Shown: positions 34,792 through 46,182, counted from the first letter of the stretch. The stretch: DNA of 64,000 nucleotides from Acidobacteriota bacterium (GCA_013289685.1 JABCZL010000010.1:1-64000), one strand, 5' to 3'. The notes: a model not told the origin generated them from the letters alone. Numbers and translations are program-made.

Positions 34792-36591
34792 ATGAGAAAA
34801 GTAGTTCTCGCGCTTCTCGTCTTAAGTCTTTCCCTATCCACGATTTCCCTGTCCGCCCAAACCTCACAGCCCACGATCCCGGTAGACCAGATCCATCCCG
34901 GCATGCGCGGCTATGCTCTGACAGTGTTCGAGGGCGTCAAGCCGGAATCGATGGACGTGGAAGTCCTCGGCGTTCTGCACAACGTGAACGGACCCAAGGG
35001 TGACATTATTCTGATCCGCCTGCACGGCACCAAGGTCGAATACACCGGCGTGGTCGCGGGCATGAGCGGCAGCCCCGTGTATCTCGACGGCAAACTTGCG
35101 GGCGCGCTCGCCTTCCGCATCGGTGAATTCTCGAAAGAGCCGATCGCCGGCGTGACCCCTATCGCCGACATGCTCGAAATCAACGCTCTCGACAAGTCAC
35201 CCGCCGAAGAGACCGTCTCGACCAAGCCGACCGTGACCAGCGCCGCGGGAAAGACCGCGGCTCCCGGCGATGCCGCTGAGCTTCCCGGTTCGATGCAAGA
35301 TTTCGCCAACTACCTGAAGCCCATCGACGCGCCCCTGGTCTTCAACGGATTCTCCGAAGACACCGTGCGCCGCTTTGCTGGACAGTTCGCCTCTGCCGGA
35401 GTCATCCCGGTCATGGGCGCAGGCTCGGTGAGCGAAGACAAGCAGCCGGAGCCGCTCGAGGCCGGTTCAGCCGTGAGCGCGATTCTGGTGCGCGGCGATA
35501 TGGATATCGCCGCCACATGCACGGTCACCTACATCGATCCTCAGCGCCTGCTGGCCTGCGGACATCCTCTGCTGCAGTTCGGCTCCGTCGATCTCCCTAT
35601 GAACAAGGCGCAGGTGCTGGCCACGCTGCCTTCGCCGCTAAACGCTTTCAAGATCGTCAACACCACGGAGACCGCTGGAACTTTCGTGCAGGATCGTCAC
35701 ACCGGCATCCTCGGCGTCTTCAACAAACAGCCTGACATGATTCCGGTGACGCTAACCATCCACGGCGGAAGTGGCGCGCCTCCAAAAGAATTCCATTACG
35801 AAGTGCTCAACAACCCGCGCCTGAGCCCCATCGCGGTCATGGCAACCGTTTTCAACGCCTTGCATGGCGTGAATGAATATGGCGAAGAAATCACCTACCG
35901 CCTGAACGGCAGCATCAACGTCAAAGGCTTTCCCGAAGTTGCGCTCAAGAATATGTTCGTCCCAGCCGAAAACGGCCAGCCTGCCGCCATGGCAGCCGCG
36001 CTTTCCCTGGGCGAGCGTTTCAGCCGCATCTACGACAATCCTTACAACGCGCCCGCGGTTAAGAGCTTGAAACTCGACTTCGACCTGGTCCGCGAACGCC
36101 GCTGGGCCCGCCTGGAGAGCGCCCGTACCGACGTGACCGAAGCCCGTCCCGGCGATCAAATCATTGTCGAGACAGTTTTAGCTCCCTACCGTGGCGAGCG
36201 GGTCGTGCGCCAGATTCCAGTGAAGATCCCCACCTCGGCCAGCAAAGGAACTCTGCGCATCCTGGTCAGTGACGGCGACACCCTCGATCGCGTCGGCCGC
36301 ACCAATCCCGCCTTCGGACGCAAACTCGACCTCGCCTCCACCATTGCGCTGCTCAACAAAGAGCATGCCAATAATCGCTTGTACGTTTCCCTGCTAGAAG
36401 CCGATCCCGAAGCCCGGGTCGCCGACAAAGTCATGCCCACGTTGCCCATCTCGGTGATGAACATCATGGAAGGCATGCGCGGCAACCAGGAGATGATCGT
36501 CAGCGGAGAGTCCAACGTCGACGAAACCGCAACTCCGCCGCTGGACTACGTGGTAAGCGGCGCCCAGCTGCTGACAGTCACGGTGAAGTAG
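34792..36591 (+). CDS. SpoIVB-type peptidase S55 domain protein
   Basis: IHPGMRGYALTVFEGVKPESMDVEVLGVL...GMSGSPVYLDGKLAGALAF. Confidence 0.85.
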   Translation: MRKVVLALLVLSLSLSTISLSAQTSQPTIPVDQIHPGMRGYALTVFEGVKPESMDVEVLGVLHNVNGPKGDIILIRLHGTKVEYTGVVAGMSGSPVYLDGKLAGALAFRIGEFSKEPIAGVTPIADMLEINALDKSPAEETVSTKPTVTSAAGKTAAPGDAAELPGSMQDFANYLKPIDAPLVFNGFSEDTVRRFAGQFASAGVIPVMGAGSVSEDKQPEPLEAGSAVSAILVRGDMDIAATCTVTYIDPQRLLACGHPLLQFGSVDLPMNKAQVLATLPSPLNAFKIVNTTETAGTFVQDRHTGILGVFNKQPDMIPVTLTIHGGSGAPPKEFHYEVLNNPRLSPIAVMATVFNALHGVNEYGEEITYRLNGSINVKGFPEVALKNMFVPAENGQPAAMAAALSLGERFSRIYDNPYNAPAVKSLKLDFDLVRERRWARLESARTDVTEARPGDQIIVETVLAPYRGERVVRQIPVKIPTSASKGTLRILVSDGDTLDRVGRTNPAFGRKLDLASTIALLNKEHANNRLYVSLLEADPEARVADKVMPTLPISVMNIMEGMRGNQEMIVSGESNVDETATPPLDYVVSGAQLLTVTVK

Positions 36592-36620
36592 TTATTCTTT
36601 TGGGAATAAGGGAACGAACG

Positions 36621-36658
36621 GGTGCCCCATTTCTCGCGTTCTTTGCGAGAAGTGGGGC
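36621..36658. repeat. palindromic repeat gtgccccatttctcgc...gcgagaagtgggg (copy 1)
   Basis: inverted repeat just downstream of the S55 gene; second copy at 58845. Confidence 0.75.
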
Positions 36659-36751
36659 TTTTGAATCTCCCAGCTATTCTTCCATCTGCCAGGGTTCCCC
36701 AGCGAGGAAACTCCGGGCCGCTCTCAAGCTTCTCAGGACGCGGAACGGTTG

Positions 36752-38731
36752 CTACCCCAGCACGGTGTCAATAGTCTTCAGCAAATCGGCGCGCGTGAAC
36801 GGCTTTTCCAGCAGTCGGATGCCACCATCCAGGCCTTGATTCGCCACCAGCTCTCCGGTATAGCCCGACATGTAAATCACTTTCATCCCCGGATGGGCGT
36901 CGATCAGCCGTAAGACCAGTTCCGGTCCGCTCATTCCCTTCATCACCACGTCGGTGAGGATCAGGTCAATCGATGCCTGTTGGGAGGCAATCACATCCAG
37001 AGCGGACTTCCCGTCCTCCGCCTCCAACACTTTATAGCCGTGGCCCTCCAGCATCTTGCGGGTGAGCCGGCGGATCATGGCGTCATCTTCCGTGAGCAGG
37101 ACTCTGACCCCTTCCCGTCTTGGAGGTAGAGTTTCTGTCTGAGACTCCATCGCAGCCCCCAGCTTATGATCGGCAGCTGGAAAATAAATCTTGAAAGTCG
37201 TGCCGCGTGCGGGTTCGCTATATACCCAGATGTGCCCTCCGCTCTGCTTGACGATGCCGTATACCGTCGCCAGACCAAGCCCAGTGCCCTTGCCCATTTC
37301 CTTGGTGGTGAAGAAAGGCTCAAAGATCCGGGATCGTGTCGCCTCGTCCATACCGGTTCCGTTGTCGCTGACGGCCAGCATTACATAACGCCCCGCCGTC
37401 AGGGAGTGGTCATGGGCAAACGATTCGTCGAAATCGAATACGGCGGTCTCGAGAATCAACTTCCCGCCTCGCGGCATGGCGTCGCGCGCGTTTACTGCCA
37501 GATTGAGAACGATCTGATCCAGTTGTCCCGGGTCCGCTTCCACAATGGCGGTTGTCGACCGCCGCAAAAGCGCAATCTCAACCTCATCGCCCATGAGCGG
37601 ATGCAAGAGCTTCTTCACCTCCCGGAGCCGCTCGTTCAAGTCGAGAACCTGGCTCTGCACCGGTTGCCGGCGGCTGAAGGAAAGCAACTGCCGGGTTAAG
37701 GATGCGCCCCGCTTCGACGCTTCGCGAATGTTATCGATATATTCCAGGCTCTCGGAATCGACCCGGCTGCGCAGCAACTCCGAACAGGCGGTCACAATCC
37801 CCAACAGGTTGTTGAAGTCGTGCGCCACTCCGCCCGCCAAACGCCCCACCGCCTCCATTTTCTGAGACTGCCGCAGTTGGTCCTCGGTTTTCTTTTGTGC
37901 CGTGATGTTGCGCGCAATGGTAGACGCTCCAACCACCCGGCCTTCAGCATCATGGATCGGAGAAACCGAAATCGACACGTTCAATTTGCGCCCGTCTTTG
38001 GTGACGCGAACTGACTCGAAGTACTCCACCTGCTTTCCGTTGCGGATCTTCTCCAAGATCGCCGGAATCTCGTCGACCCGATCTTGAGGGCACAGCACCG
38101 AGATCGGCCTGCCGATCATCTCTTGCGCCGTGAAGCCATAGATATGCTCCGCGCCTTTATTCCAGTGGGTAACGACGCCGTCGAGGTTCTTGCCGATAAT
38201 CGCATCCTGCGAGGAATCGACAATCAGCGCCAGCCGGTTCTGCGAATCCCGCAGCTCGCGGGTTTTTCTGCGGTCCAGTTCCTCGTGGGCGCGCCGCAGT
38301 TCGTCCTCAATCCGCTTGCGATCGCTGATGTCCCGGATCACGCTCAGAACCATCGTCCCGTCTGCGGTCGCTACCGGGCTCAGGCTGATCTCCACCGGAA
38401 ATTCTGCACCGTCGCGGCGTCTTCCGCAGAGATCGAGTCCTGATCCCATGCGGCGAATCTTGGGTTGCTGATGAAAGTGCTCGCGATGCGCATGATGCTG
38501 CCCACGCTGCCGGTCCGGCACCAGCATCTCCACTCTTTGGCCGATCAACTCGTCCCGGGTGTAGCCGAACATCGCCTCCATCTGAGAATTCATTTGAATA
38601 ATGACGCCCTGCTGGTTCACCGCGGCCACCGCGTCGGGAATCGCCTCCAGGATGCTGGGCGACAACAAGGTCTCGGCCACAGTCTTTGGCCCTGATTCCG
38701 TGCGCTGGTTGGGGACAACGGATTCGCTCAT
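36752..38731 (-). CDS. PAS-PAS hybrid sensor histidine kinase / receiver
   Basis: two PAS domains, GGVAHDFNNLLGIV, GLGLATVYGIVKQSGG, C-terminal receiver VRVLLTEDDAMIRRLTRKML. Confidence 0.93.
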   Translation of the reverse strand: MSESVVPNQRTESGPKTVAETLLSPSILEAIPDAVAAVNQQGVIIQMNSQMEAMFGYTRDELIGQRVEMLVPDRQRGQHHAHREHFHQQPKIRRMGSGLDLCGRRRDGAEFPVEISLSPVATADGTMVLSVIRDISDRKRIEDELRRAHEELDRRKTRELRDSQNRLALIVDSSQDAIIGKNLDGVVTHWNKGAEHIYGFTAQEMIGRPISVLCPQDRVDEIPAILEKIRNGKQVEYFESVRVTKDGRKLNVSISVSPIHDAEGRVVGASTIARNITAQKKTEDQLRQSQKMEAVGRLAGGVAHDFNNLLGIVTACSELLRSRVDSESLEYIDNIREASKRGASLTRQLLSFSRRQPVQSQVLDLNERLREVKKLLHPLMGDEVEIALLRRSTTAIVEADPGQLDQIVLNLAVNARDAMPRGGKLILETAVFDFDESFAHDHSLTAGRYVMLAVSDNGTGMDEATRSRIFEPFFTTKEMGKGTGLGLATVYGIVKQSGGHIWVYSEPARGTTFKIYFPAADHKLGAAMESQTETLPPRREGVRVLLTEDDAMIRRLTRKMLEGHGYKVLEAEDGKSALDVIASQQASIDLILTDVVMKGMSGPELVLRLIDAHPGMKVIYMSGYTGELVANQGLDGGIRLLEKPFTRADLLKTIDTVLG

Positions 38732-38925
38732 ACTTCAGGCCTGAAACGAGACAATTCCTAGTAATATACTTCAGAATCAAGCCCCAGTGGCTTCTTCAGT
38801 CAGGCTACTCTAAATGGCCCTGTCATCCTGAGCGGCGTCTTTTGCCGCGCAGAATCTATGCAATAGAAGCATCGGTCGCGGCACGGGTGCAGGGGTTCTT
38901 CGCTTAGAAAGACAAGCCTCGCGAT

Positions 38926-39786
38926 TCACCGCAGAAAGATGGCAGCTTTCGGCATGTGCCGGAACCCTTGCGTCGCCACCACAGCAATCAGCATTTGCAT
39001 GCCGTTGAACCCCACGTGGACCAGGAAGCTTGCCCCCACCGACCGAGTGGCCGCCCGCACCATGCCGCATACCACACCCACCAAAAAGATTACCAGCGCC
39101 GCTCCCCACGCCCATCCATACTGCGGCAGGTGAATCAGACCGAACGGCAGCGCGGTAAGCACGATTCCCCAAGCCACACCCATCCGTCGCGCCACCACCG
39201 GATACATGAACCCGCGAAAGAACAGTTCCTCCATCAGCGGCCCCAGGCTCACGGCGATAATGGCGAGCAGGTAAGCATCGCGCGGGCGATCGAAAAGGTG
39301 CTCGAACGGAGTGTCCTTCGGCATCGGCAACAAGGCTTGCAGCAGGCCGAGCGTGAAGAACATCGCGGCGCCCACCGCCAGCATTTTCCATTCCGAGTGC
39401 GGCCAGTTCCAACGGATCGCCTGCCAGAACGGCACGTGATACTTGCCCTCGACCAGCATGACCATGCACGCGGCCACTGCGGCATAGATCAGAAACTGCG
39501 AAAGCAGCAGCAGAATCGGTTTCTGCGCCACAGCTCCCAGGTTCGAGTGCGGATACACAAGCCACAGCGCTCCCACAATCACCAGCGTCTGCAGCACCAG
39601 CATCGTGACGAACGTCAGGCCGGCAATGATCAGCACATCCCACCCGCTCCACACCGGATTCTCCACCGGCGGCGGAGCTGTGGGAACGGGAGCGCTAATT
39701 AATACGCCATCGGGACCGCTCGGCGCCGGCGGCTCGACGCTCACCACAGGCTGCGGCTCAAACTGCGAATTATCGGAAGATGACAA
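38926..39786 (-). CDS. CPBP family intramembrane protease-like protein
   Basis: PLMEELFFRGFMYPV, FGLIHLPQYG, multiple TMs. Confidence 0.9.
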   Translation of the reverse strand: MSSSDNSQFEPQPVVSVEPPAPSGPDGVLISAPVPTAPPPVENPVWSGWDVLIIAGLTFVTMLVLQTLVIVGALWLVYPHSNLGAVAQKPILLLLSQFLIYAAVAACMVMLVEGKYHVPFWQAIRWNWPHSEWKMLAVGAAMFFTLGLLQALLPMPKDTPFEHLFDRPRDAYLLAIIAVSLGPLMEELFFRGFMYPVVARRMGVAWGIVLTALPFGLIHLPQYGWAWGAALVIFLVGVVCGMVRAATRSVGASFLVHVGFNGMQMLIAVVATQGFRHMPKAAIFLR

Positions 39787-39852
39787 AAAATGCTCCCTAG
39801 CTTGAAACTAGTCTATCAACTGCAGGATTCCATCAGGTTGCATTAAAGGAGG

Positions 39853-40641
39853 CTAATGCTGCGCAGAAACGCAATCTTGCTTCTTTCGCGGATCGAAGTC
39901 GTATCGAACCTTGGTCGCGTTCCTCAGGTCATTCGCGTTGACTCTGATTTTCACGAGGCGTTGATTGTCCAAGTCTAAGCGCTGAGCATGCCCTGGCCGC
40001 TCGTATTCCATGAAAAAATATCCCGACTCATCGCTATACCAGCTCCCGATCTCGGGAGTATCTTTCGGCTGGAGTACGATGCGCTGATTTGTAAGGTCGA
40101 AGACGGTGAGGCCAGGCTCGCTGTCATCTGAGGCGTATTCGCTGATGATGTATTTCTTGTCGGCTGTAACGAAATAGAAGCCGCCGGGCAGATCCACGGT
40201 CTCACCTTCGCGATTCACCAGCAGCAGCCGGCCGTCATAGTCTCCCTCTTTTACGATGGCGACAAACTCGCTACCAGGCTGCAGCTTGGGCACAAACGCT
40301 CCAAAACTGAAGCCGACCGGCTCGATGTCCTCATAGTAGAAGCGCTTAACAAGTTGCTCGCGCTTCATCACCTCTACCCACGCGCTGCAATAGTGAGGGG
40401 TATCCTTGTGTTCGACGTACCCCAGGTTTTTCACATTGATGACGCGCACCGTAATCTCACCAAGTGCGTATTCGTTCTTCGATATCCGAAATTTCTCGGC
40501 AGGATAGTCCTTTGCTACAAACGGCTTGCTCGTTTTGCGCGGGGCGGGCGTTTGGCCTAAAGCCACCGCTACAACAATCGTCACGAACAGCAATCGGTTA
40601 CACATGGGAATCACATTGCTTGCCGCGCTTCGAATTGGCAA
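39853..40641 (-). CDS. secreted hypothetical protein
   Basis: 262 aa, signal peptide-like N-terminus, no recognised domain. Confidence 0.7.
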   Translation of the reverse strand: MPIRSAASNVIPMCNRLLFVTIVVAVALGQTPAPRKTSKPFVAKDYPAEKFRISKNEYALGEITVRVINVKNLGYVEHKDTPHYCSAWVEVMKREQLVKRFYYEDIEPVGFSFGAFVPKLQPGSEFVAIVKEGDYDGRLLLVNREGETVDLPGGFYFVTADKKYIISEYASDDSEPGLTVFDLTNQRIVLQPKDTPEIGSWYSDESGYFFMEYERPGHAQRLDLDNQRLVKIRVNANDLRNATKVRYDFDPRKKQDCVSAQH

Positions 40642-40650
40642 CGAAACTAT

Positions 40651-43467
40651 TCAACTGACAACTGACAACCGGGAACTGGCAACCACCTTTCCAAAATACC
40701 CCGCCAGCGCCTGCCCGGTATACGACTTCTTCACCCGCGCCACCGTCTCCGGCGTCCCCTGCGCCACAATGCGTCCGCCTTCTTCCCCGCCCTCGGGACC
40801 GAGATCGATGATCCAATCCGCATTCCGGATCACGTCCAGATTGTGTTCAATGATGATGATCGAGTTGCCCAGGTCGGTCAACCGGTGCAACACGTCCAGC
40901 AATTTCTTCACGTCATCGAAGTGCAGCCCGGTCGTCGGCTCATCGAGCAGGTAGAGAGTCTTGCCGGTCTGCCGCTTGCTCAACTCGCGCGCCAGCTTGA
41001 TGCGCTGCGCCTCCCCGCCGGACAGCGTAACCGCCGACTGCCCTAGATGAATGTATCCCAAGCCTACGTCGACCAGCGTCTGCAACTTCTGCTTCACCTG
41101 CGGAATGTTTTCCAGGATGGGCAGCGCGTCAGACACCGGCATTTCCAACAAGTCGGCAATCGAATTTCCGTTGTACTTCACCGCCAGCGTCTCGTGGTTG
41201 TAGCGCCGCCCGCCGCATACTTCACACAGCACATACACATCGGGCAGAAAATTCATTTCGATGCGCCGCTGCCCCTCGCCCTGGCAGGCCTCGCAGCGCC
41301 CGCCAGAAACGTTGAACGAAAATCGTCCCGCCTTGTAGCCACGCTCGCGCGATTCCGGCAGCATGGCGTAGAAGTCGCGAATCTGCGTGAACACTCCGGT
41401 ATAGGTCGCCGGATTCGACCGCGGCGTCCTTCCAATCGGCGACTGGTCGATGCGAATGACCTTGTCTATATTCTCCGCGCCCGAAATCGCTTTGTGCTCG
41501 CCCGATTTTTCGCGTGACCGGTAAAGTTGCCGCGCCAGTGCCCGGTACAGAATGTCATTCACCAGCGTGGACTTGCCCGACCCGGAGACTCCCGTCACCA
41601 CGGTCATCACGCCCAGCGGAAACGTCACATCCAGATTCTTGAGATTGTTTTCCTTCGCGCCCAGAATCGTCAGCGCTGCCCCGTTGGTATGCCGCCGCTC
41701 CGCCCGCATCGCAATCGACGTCCGCCCCGAGATATACGCTCCGGTCAGCGAGTTCGGATCGCTCATGATCTCCTCGGGAGTTCCATGCGCCACCAAACTC
41801 CCGCCATGCCGCCCCGCGCCCGGCCCCAGATCGACGACATAATCCGCCCGCCGGATGGTCTCCTCATCGTGCTCCACCACCAGCACGGTGTTCCCCAGGT
41901 CGCGCAGGTTTTCGAGCGCCGTCAGCAGCCGGTCATTATCCCGGTGGTGGAGTCCGATCGACGGCTCATCCAGCACATACAACACGCCGCGCAACTTCGA
42001 TCCAATCTGCGTTGCCAGCCGAATGCGCTGCCCCTCGCCGCCCGACAAAGTTGCCGCCGAGCGATCCAGCGAGATATAGCCCAACCCGACCGCATTCAAA
42101 AATTGCAGCCGTTCCACCACCTCGTGCATGACGCGACCCGCAATCGCTGCCTCGCGCCCGAGCAGGGTAATCCCCTGCGCCACCGCCACCGACCGCGCCA
42201 CCGGCATCGCCGTAAAGTCGGCAATCGACATCCCGTTCACCTTGACTGCCAGACTCTCCGGCCGCAGCCGCTTCCCCCGGCATGCCGGACACTCCGTGGC
42301 CGACATGTGATCCATTAGCCAATCGCGATAGCCTTCCGAAGTCGACTCCTCCAGATTCTGTTTCAGATATCCAAAGATGCCGTGGAACCCAGTCTTCCCG
42401 CCACGCCCCGGTTCGCCGTTCAACAGGAAATCCTGCGTCTTCTCGGGAAACTTCTCAAACGGAGTGTTGAGATCGATCCCATACGCCGCCGCCGAAATCT
42501 GCAGCATGTGAATCAGATTCTGCGACGCCGACCCCGGCCCAAGCCCGCCCTCGAGCAGCGGCTTCGACCAGTCGCTGATGACCTTCGCCGCATCGAAATC
42601 GTACTTGCTGCCGAGGCCGTGGCACTCCGGACACGCCCCATACAGGCTGTTAAACGAAAACGACCGCGGCTCCAGCTGCGGCACGCTGATGCCGCAATCC
42701 GGACAAGCCAGCTTCTCCGAATAAAGCTGCTCTTCGCCGCCTACCACCGCCACCTGCACCAGCCCGCCCGCCAGCTTCATGGCGAGACCGACCGACATTT
42801 CGAGACGATGCTCGATCCCGGGCTTCACCAGCAGGCGATCGATCACAACTTCGATCGTGTGATTCTTCCGCTTGTCGAGATTGATCAAGGCCTCGTCGTC
42901 TAGGCTGACCAGTTCCCCGTCAATGCGAGCCCGCGTGTAACCATGCTTGACCAGCGTCTCCATCTCTTTCTTGAACTCGCCCTTGCGCCCGCGGACGATC
43001 GGCGCCATCACCATGACGCGATCCTCCGGACTCAGCGCCATCACCCGCTGCACAATCTGGTCGGCGGACTGCCGGCTGATCGCCCGTCCGCACTTGGGAC
43101 AGTGCGGCACGCCGATCGAAGCGAACAGCAGGCGAAGATAGTCGTAGATTTCGGTGATCGTTCCCACGGTCGAGCGCGGGCTGCGGCTGGTAGTCTTCTG
43201 CTCGATCGAAATTGACGGGCTAAGTCCATCAATTGCATCGACATCCGGGCGTTCCATCTGGTCCAGAAACTGCCGCGCATAGGCCGACAGAGTCTCCACG
43301 TAGCGGCGCTGCCCCTCGGCGTAAATCGTGTCGAAGGCCAGCGACGACTTCCCCGACCCGCTCAGCCCGGTGACTACCGTCAGCGTGTTACGCGGAATCT
43401 CAACGTCGATGTTCTTGAGATTGTGCTGCCGGGCGCCCCGGACTGAAATCTTGGTAATCGCCATCAT
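40651..43467 (-). CDS. uvrA: excinuclease ABC subunit UvrA
   Basis: [57 protein letters not shown]-like, two ABC domains and CxxC motifs. Confidence 0.97.
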   Translation of the reverse strand: MMAITKISVRGARQHNLKNIDVEIPRNTLTVVTGLSGSGKSSLAFDTIYAEGQRRYVETLSAYARQFLDQMERPDVDAIDGLSPSISIEQKTTSRSPRSTVGTITEIYDYLRLLFASIGVPHCPKCGRAISRQSADQIVQRVMALSPEDRVMVMAPIVRGRKGEFKKEMETLVKHGYTRARIDGELVSLDDEALINLDKRKNHTIEVVIDRLLVKPGIEHRLEMSVGLAMKLAGGLVQVAVVGGEEQLYSEKLACPDCGISVPQLEPRSFSFNSLYGACPECHGLGSKYDFDAAKVISDWSKPLLEGGLGPGSASQNLIHMLQISAAAYGIDLNTPFEKFPEKTQDFLLNGEPGRGGKTGFHGIFGYLKQNLEESTSEGYRDWLMDHMSATECPACRGKRLRPESLAVKVNGMSIADFTAMPVARSVAVAQGITLLGREAAIAGRVMHEVVERLQFLNAVGLGYISLDRSAATLSGGEGQRIRLATQIGSKLRGVLYVLDEPSIGLHHRDNDRLLTALENLRDLGNTVLVVEHDEETIRRADYVVDLGPGAGRHGGSLVAHGTPEEIMSDPNSLTGAYISGRTSIAMRAERRHTNGAALTILGAKENNLKNLDVTFPLGVMTVVTGVSGSGKSTLVNDILYRALARQLYRSREKSGEHKAISGAENIDKVIRIDQSPIGRTPRSNPATYTGVFTQIRDFYAMLPESRERGYKAGRFSFNVSGGRCEACQGEGQRRIEMNFLPDVYVLCEVCGGRRYNHETLAVKYNGNSIADLLEMPVSDALPILENIPQVKQKLQTLVDVGLGYIHLGQSAVTLSGGEAQRIKLARELSKRQTGKTLYLLDEPTTGLHFDDVKKLLDVLHRLTDLGNSIIIIEHNLDVIRNADWIIDLGPEGGEEGGRIVAQGTPETVARVKKSYTGQALAGYFGKVVASSRLSVVS

Positions 43468-43687
43468 TCGCCGGGGTGCATGCCCCTTCCGTAACGTCGA
43501 CAGGGTTTCAGAATTGTTAGAAAGTGGAATTGCACAGCTCTACTCCGTATCTTAGTCGTCAACAGCGCTGACGGTCAACGCAGGTTAGATTGAAAAGACT
43601 TGCAAGTTGGATTGAGGTTCGCGCTCAGGCAATAAGAAGAAGGATGGGAGAGGCGCCGTAACAGACTCTGAGATTTACTAAGGTTGG

Positions 43688-43885
43688 TTGATCGTGATCT
43701 CGCTCATAATGCCCGTCCTCCTCTTCGCCACCGTCATCGCATCCGTCAGCCTCGGCGTTCTCGCCGCATACGCCGCGGTCATCTGCATCCTGAACGCGTT
43801 CGGCAGCAGGTCGCAGCAGCACCCGGAAACGGGCCGCCCGCGCCTGGTCCTGGTTCCCACGCAGCACCACGCCAGCGGCGACTAG
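43688..43885 (+). CDS. small membrane hypothetical protein
   Basis: MIVISLIMPVLLFATVIASVSLGVLAAYAAVICILNAF; TTG start. Confidence 0.45.
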   Translation: MIVISLIMPVLLFATVIASVSLGVLAAYAAVICILNAFGSRSQQHPETGRPRLVLVPTQHHASGD

Positions 43886-44000
43886 CGTCATGTAGGGACA
43901 GCCGCCCTCGGCTGTCCACGAGCGCAGCTCCGTGCTCTTATCACTTCTCGTATCTTCAGGAACCTGGCCTTTCCACCTTGAAATGGTGTCTAACTAGAAC

Positions 44001-45083
44001 ATGGGAGCCCCAATCAAAGTGGTTGCGGGCATTGCAATCATTGTGATCCTCCTTGGCATCTTGCTGCCCGCAGGCTACCAGCGTTGGATGAACACGCGAA
44101 CGTTCGTTGCTCTCGACATGCCGGTTTCGCTCTCTCCCGGCCACATCAAGACACCGGACTTCGAAATCAATCTCGAAGGCTGGTACGAGATCTGGGTCAA
44201 CACGAGAGATCAGGCGCAGGTTCAGGGTTGCCGCTACTCCGCGTCAGACGTTCCGCTCAAAACGCACTACATTGTTTACCAAGAAGGGCATGAAGTGGCG
44301 CACTCGGATGGTGAATATCAGTATTTGGGACACTTCTTCGCTGGCAGAAAGGGACGCTATAGCTTTGATATCGATGTGTTATCCGACGTGGCCTGTTTGA
44401 ACAGTCGCCAACCGCGGATCACAGTATGGACGCGGTCTGACCATTACGAACTCTTAGACGACCAACTGCTATCGCTTTCAATCGTGCTCGTTCTGGGCGG
44501 CCTAGGGGTTCTTGCGTTTTCAACCACCGGGTTAGCGGGGAAAGGAACGACGCAGGATCAACTGACTATTGTCAAGAATGCCGGGCACCAGTACTATCCT
44601 AGGCGCCGGACGCTACCGCTGAGACCCCGATTGTCGCGTTTGCCGTCATTCGGCCTTGTCTACTCGGTCATTCTTGCTGTTACTTTGATTCCGACTTTCC
44701 TGATCTTCCTCTATGCGTGGGACTATGACCACCGATCCGTAGGGATTGAAGTCCATCTCTTGAAACCCGGCCCTCTGAAAGCAGCGGCCGATTCCTGGAC
44801 CTCACCGCCGATGGTTCGAGTAGAAAATGCAAGCACCGGCTCCTCGCCACGTCTTTATCTGAATCTAAAAGCCATTGGGTGGGAAGCATTGGGCCCTGCG
44901 TTGAAAGGCGAACTCAAGTCCCGCCCAGACTGGGTCGTCTACTTTGAGGCAGACCGCGACGTGAATTGGGGAGATGCGGTGAATACGATGGACATCATCC
45001 GAGGAGTAGGTGCCAAGGTAATCCTCGTAACGACGGAACCAACAGCGTCACCGGCAAATTCCCGACACGGGCGCCAGCATTGA
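44001..45083 (+). CDS. membrane protein with ExbD/TolR-like C-terminus
   Basis: TM segments; C-terminus VVYFEADRDVNWGDAVNTMDIIRGVGAKVILVTTE. Confidence 0.65.
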   Translation: MGAPIKVVAGIAIIVILLGILLPAGYQRWMNTRTFVALDMPVSLSPGHIKTPDFEINLEGWYEIWVNTRDQAQVQGCRYSASDVPLKTHYIVYQEGHEVAHSDGEYQYLGHFFAGRKGRYSFDIDVLSDVACLNSRQPRITVWTRSDHYELLDDQLLSLSIVLVLGGLGVLAFSTTGLAGKGTTQDQLTIVKNAGHQYYPRRRTLPLRPRLSRLPSFGLVYSVILAVTLIPTFLIFLYAWDYDHRSVGIEVHLLKPGPLKAAADSWTSPPMVRVENASTGSSPRLYLNLKAIGWEALGPALKGELKSRPDWVVYFEADRDVNWGDAVNTMDIIRGVGAKVILVTTEPTASPANSRHGRQH

Positions 45084-45100
45084 CGCCGGGCCCGTCTTCC

Positions 45101-45976
45101 TCACTCCACCGGCCCACCCACCACCTTCATCCGGCTCTCCACGTGCGTCCGCTCGAACCCCGAGTTTTCCAGCGACACCGAGACATCCCGGTTGATGAAG
45201 AACAACGCTCGTATCCGGAACTCCGTCCCCAAGGTGGCAGGAAACCACACGCCATCCTCCTGCCTCTTGTACACCACGTTGAACCCGACACCCGGCACAT
45301 CGGTTCCCAGCAATGTCCGCACCGCAAACGGAATCCGCCGCGACAATCTGGTAAAGACTCGCACCGGCTGAAACTCCGCCGCGTCGATGTACGCCTCGCC
45401 GGCCCATGCAATGTCGTGCTTGTCCTTCGGTCGAAATCCGATGTGATAGGTGCTGCGCCCCTCTTCCATCTCCTGCCCCAGCAGAGTAAATTCGTAATCT
45501 TTCTGCCCCTCGGTGGTCAGCGGAAACAGGTTCTTCCCCAGGCCGTCTTTACTCTTCTCATTCAACAGATCCTCGCGGAAACCGTGGATCAGGCCTCCAT
45601 CAAGACCATCGGCCTCAGGCGCCGGCTCTCCCTGAAACGTCTCGTACTTCCCCTTGTTCCAGTAGCGCCCAGTCAGCAGCTTGAGATCCTTCTGAGTTCC
45701 ATCGGGCGTCGGCACCACGTCATAGTCGGCCGTCTCTTCACGCAGCAGGCGGCCGCCCTTGGGTCTGTGGGTGAGGATGTGCGTGTGCTGGCGGTAGACA
45801 TACTGCTTGCGCAGTTCTTCGCTGCGATCCTGGTTCTGTGCCACGCGCGCCATAATGGCGTCGGCCGTCAGCCCGGCATTCGCCTGCTCCGATTCCTTCG
45901 CCGGTTCCGGCGGCGAACTCTGCGCTAACGAAACCGAGGACGCCAGAAGCAGTCCCACAACCCGCAGGATCCTCAT
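45101..45976 (-). CDS. secreted hypothetical protein
   Basis: signal peptide MRILRVVGLLLASSVSLAQ; no confident domain. Confidence 0.7.
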   Translation of the reverse strand: MRILRVVGLLLASSVSLAQSSPPEPAKESEQANAGLTADAIMARVAQNQDRSEELRKQYVYRQHTHILTHRPKGGRLLREETADYDVVPTPDGTQKDLKLLTGRYWNKGKYETFQGEPAPEADGLDGGLIHGFREDLLNEKSKDGLGKNLFPLTTEGQKDYEFTLLGQEMEEGRSTYHIGFRPKDKHDIAWAGEAYIDAAEFQPVRVFTRLSRRIPFAVRTLLGTDVPGVGFNVVYKRQEDGVWFPATLGTEFRIRALFFINRDVSVSLENSGFERTHVESRMKVVGGPVE

Positions 45977-46065
45977 GGGCACACACATCCCCTTGCGACT
46001 CTGCGCGCAACCCCTCATGGAAAGTTCCTTCCGGAGCAGCGCAACCCAACGGGCCGCATAAGTAT

Positions 46066-46103
46066 GACGTCCTTCGTGCTACTTCGTGACCTTCGTGGTT
46101 AAG
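46066..46103. repeat. cacgaaggtcacgaagtagcacgaagg-type repeat
   Basis: related to 30254-30334. Confidence 0.55.
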
Positions 46104-46182
46104 TTTATTACTTTCGCCCTCGAGGAAACCTGCTTGACATCGCGCGCCGCCGACGGCCAGAATTGCCCGCTCGGAGGAATCC

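Noticed and set aside
41527-42318. 263-aa plus-strand ORF
   Set aside because: Antisense within uvrA; no independent evidence.
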